This document shows positions 2,834 through 5,036 of a stretch of DNA of 5,036 nucleotides, piece by piece. The notes under the pieces were generated by a model, which had not been told where the DNA came from, made no database searches, and saw only the letters and a list, made by a program, of their open reading frames with translations. Each line of letters opens with the position of its first letter. The first letter of the stretch is position 1. The stretch is from Thermoplasmatales archaeon. Lineage in GTDB: Archaea; Thermoplasmatota; E2; DHVEG-1. The DNA is taken from the NCBI GenBank assembly GCA_023140035.1, contig JAGLML010000090.1:1-5036 (forward strand), written 5' to 3'. The translations under genes and the position numbers were made by a program.

Positions 2834-5036
2834 ACTCAAAAACGATTGCAAAAATATTGGTAAAAAGACCAAAAGCGGTCATATTAGTCTTTACTATAAT
2901 TACTGCAATCATAGGTTTACAAATTCAAAATGTGTATATGGTTTCAGATCTTTCAGGTTATTTGCCCCAAGATCATCCATCGATACAGCTATGGGAGGAA
3001 ATAGATAAAGAGTTCCAGATTGCATCAACTATTGTTATTTATGTTGAAGCTGATGATATACGAGATCCATATGTCTTAAAAGAGATGGATCGTGTTAGTG
3101 GGAAGGTAAATAAATATAATCTCGACAGAGGAGAAAAGGACGGTATTGTTTCAGTAACAAGTATTGCTTCACTCATAAAAGATGAAAATGCAAAGCCATA
3201 TGCTATTGGCGGACTGGGAGGTACAGGAAAATTCGAAATTCCAGAAGATAGAAATCTCATTTCTCGATATATAGCAAGAACTTTAATCCAAGCAACTGAA
3301 GGAGTTCTTTTTGTTAATACATACAAAGTAGCAGTTATCATATTGCAAGTATCAACTGATGCCGAGTATTATACGGTGTTAGATAACGTTAAAGCTGCCA
3401 TAGACCGAGAAGTCCGCTATTCAGATATGGAGGTAACAGGACTCGTCGCAATGCAGCAAGCAATTCAAAAAGAGAGTATGGAAAACATAAGAATTATTTT
3501 CCCAATCGCACTACTATTTATTTCCATTGTTATCTTTTTCTTCAATCGAACATTTAAAAGTGTTATTATAATCTTATTACCGTTGGCTTATGCACTTGCA
3601 TTAACATTTGGAGTATTTGGCATAATAATGCCTGAGTTGACGCTTTTATCTATTGCAATCGTTGCCCTACTTGTTGGTTTGGGCGTTGATTATTCAATTC
3701 ATCTTCTTAATAGATTTTCCGAAGAACAAACGTTAGATGACAAAATCGAGGCAGTTGAAAGAACATTAAAGTTTACTGGAAAGGCAGTCTTTCTTTCTAC
3801 TATAACGACAATGATTGGTTTTGGTTCACTGATGGTATCAAGTATGCCACCGGTAATAACTTTTGGTCTTGGATGCGTTATTGGTATTATTTTTTGTTTT
3901 ATTTCTGCCACAATTCTTGTTCCTTGTTTAGCGATAATATTAAAGTTTGAAAAAAATGGCCGTGCTCATAATTGGAAGACTATCGCAAATATTATTGTTG
4001 GAAATAAAAAACGATTTGCTTTGCTAGCAGGTTTTTTCGCCGTCATGTCTCTAATGGTTCTCCCTGGTATTAGGACTGATGTGAACTACTTTGAGATGGC
4101 TCCAAAAGATTTGCCAGAAATTGACACATATTTCGAGTATTCAGAGAATTTTGGTGGTGGGACCAGTTATAACATGTTGTTAATTGAAACAGAGAGTCAA
4201 GGTCTTACGTATCCTGAAACTATTGAGGCTATCTATGCTATGGAAGAGGAAATGAGGGCTTTGGGTGCAACTGTTGTTTCAATCGCAGATGGACTAAAAG
4301 AGGTCAGTGATGTTTTAGAGAGAAATATAATACTTGAAAAAATAGCTGAGCTTGCAGGTGTGGAGGAAATTATATTTGATAGAATTGCCAAAGAAGGAAT
4401 GGTTAATGACGATTATTCAAAGACTGTCATCGTTGTTACTTTTCAAGTGGGAATGGGTGTTGAAAAACTAAAATCATTGGTAAACGAGATTAATGCTATA
4501 GCATCGAAAACAGTCTTGCCCTACAACGGACAGATTTCAAAATTGACAGGTCAAGACGCATTAAATGTGGAGATTAATGGTATACTTTCAGACCAACAAA
4601 CACGTTCTATGATTATTGCATTGTTGCTCGTGTTAGCAGTGCTTATTTTAATATTTAGTTCCTCACTTTGGGGATTTTTAACGTTGGTCCCTGTCATATT
4701 TGTTCTTGTCTGGGAACCAGGGTTCTTGGTAATGCTTGATATTCCATTATCTATTATTACTATTTCTGTTGCTTCTATTATGATAGGTATAGGTATTGAT
4801 TACGGTATACATCTCACTCAAAGAGTTCGAGAAGAAATGGAAGCAGGCAAGTCTAAAATGGAGGCAACAAAAGAATCTATCGAAAAAACTGGTTTATCAC
4901 TTATCGAAGCAGCTTTTACCACGATTGCAGGCATAAGTTCAGTTTATTTTGTTGATATTCTTGCAGTACAACAGTTTGGAACAGTTATTATAGTTATGAC
5001 TATTTCCTCTCTTGTAGCGGCAGTGTTAATTCTGCC
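2830..5036 (+). CDS. RND superfamily exporter, MMPL/HAE3 type (3' end outside window)
   Basis: The frame is open from the ATG at 2830 to the window end, 735 codons so far with no stop. The architecture is the RND duplication. The first half has TM1 (about 15-33), an extracytoplasmic domain (34-217) and five helices near 220-238, 244-266, 270-286, 318-338 and 341-371. The second half has TM7 (395-412), a second large domain (413-592) and helices near 594-611, 614-635, 639-656, 690-707 and 717 onwards. Each half carries the family signature on its fourth helix: GVDYSIHLLNRF with Asp287-Tyr288, and GIDYGIHLTQRVRE with Asp657-Tyr658, likely in the proton relay. This fits the hydrophobe/amphiphile efflux-3 group common in archaea. 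The substrate is unknown; lipids or hydrophobic compounds are a guess. The last helix is reached, so only a short C-terminus seems to be missing. It overlaps the regulator as ATGA, with no strong ribosome site, implying translational coupling. Confidence 0.93.
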   Translation, partial: MNSKTIAKILVKRPKAVILVFTIITAIIGLQIQNVYMVSDLSGYLPQDHPSIQLWEEIDKEFQIASTIVIYVEADDIRDPYVLKEMDRVSGKVNKYNLDRGEKDGIVSVTSIASLIKDENAKPYAIGGLGGTGKFEIPEDRNLISRYIARTLIQATEGVLFVNTYKVAVIILQVSTDAEYYTVLDNVKAAIDREVRYSDMEVTGLVAMQQAIQKESMENIRIIFPIALLFISIVIFFFNRTFKSVIIILLPLAYALALTFGVFGIIMPELTLLSIAIVALLVGLGVDYSIHLLNRFSEEQTLDDKIEAVERTLKFTGKAVFLSTITTMIGFGSLMVSSMPPVITFGLGCVIGIIFCFISATILVPCLAIILKFEKNGRAHNWKTIANIIVGNKKRFALLAGFFAVMSLMVLPGIRTDVNYFEMAPKDLPEIDTYFEYSENFGGGTSYNMLLIETESQGLTYPETIEAIYAMEEEMRALGATVVSIADGLKEVSDVLERNIILEKIAELAGVEEIIFDRIAKEGMVNDDYSKTVIVVTFQVGMGVEKLKSLVNEINAIASKTVLPYNGQISKLTGQDALNVEINGILSDQQTRSMIIALLLVLAVLILIFSSSLWGFLTLVPVIFVLVWEPGFLVMLDIPLSIITISVASIMIGIGIDYGIHLTQRVREEMEAGKSKMEATKESIEKTGLSLIEAAFTTIAGISSVYFVDILAVQQFGTVIIVMTISSLVAAVLIL

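Noticed and set aside
3039..3341. Minus-strand open frame of 100 codons
   Set aside because: It is antisense to the first extracytoplasmic domain of the RND exporter, which reads continuously on the plus strand.
3699..3911. Minus-strand open frame of 70 codons
   Set aside because: It is antisense to the TM5-TM6 region of the exporter and shows no motif of its own.
2830..5036. Possible frameshift or truncation within the exporter gene
   Set aside because: Reading all codons from 2830 to 5034 gave no stop, and both duplicated halves have their expected motifs and helices in order. The gene is incomplete only because the window ends.

Overview
The window reads as AT-rich archaeal chromosomal DNA. 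Three things point to an archaeon. Several genes are preceded by TATA-like boxes (for example at 611-619 and 2375-2382) rather than bacterial -35/-10 pairs. One start carries the archaeal-style ribosome site GGTGATC (29-35, minus strand). The gene content also fits: a DUF357 protein, a DUF62-type SAM hydrolase and an HAE3-type RND exporter are all common in Euryarchaeota and relatives. A euryarchaeal or Thermoplasmatota-like source is my inference; no rRNA or other phylogenetic marker is present.

Layout, left to right. Positions 1-25 hold the first eight codons of a minus-strand gene that leaves the window. Its upstream region (26-144) is extremely AT-rich and carries a 13-bp perfect inverted repeat built on a 10-bp phased motif. 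Next is a minus-strand zinc-ribbon protein of unknown function (145-474, possibly starting as far out as 579). It is divergent from a plus-strand S-adenosylmethionine hydrolase (670-1458). That gene converges on, and overlaps by four bases, a minus-strand flavin reductase-like protein (1455-2006). The flavin reductase is probably the second gene of an operon headed by a small DUF357 helical protein (2038-2259).

The right half is the most interesting part. A 175-bp divergent intergenic region (2260-2434) separates the DUF357/flavin reductase operon from a plus-strand pair: a small winged-helix regulator (2435-2833) and a large RND/MMPL-type membrane exporter (2830 to the window end, incomplete). 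The two genes overlap as ATGA, so they are very probably translationally coupled. Directly upstream of the regulator's BRE/TATA box lie four alternating 8-bp half-sites, consensus TTTTRTCG, forming two 27-bp dyad units. The two units differ by paired, compensating base changes. The simplest reading is a tandem operator for the encoded regulator, which would control its own expression, that of the exporter, and perhaps the divergent operon.

No rRNA, tRNA, insertion sequence or CRISPR array was seen. Apart from the operator/regulator/exporter cassette and the phased repeat at the left, the genes belong to known families. I see no evidence for a wholly new multi-gene system.
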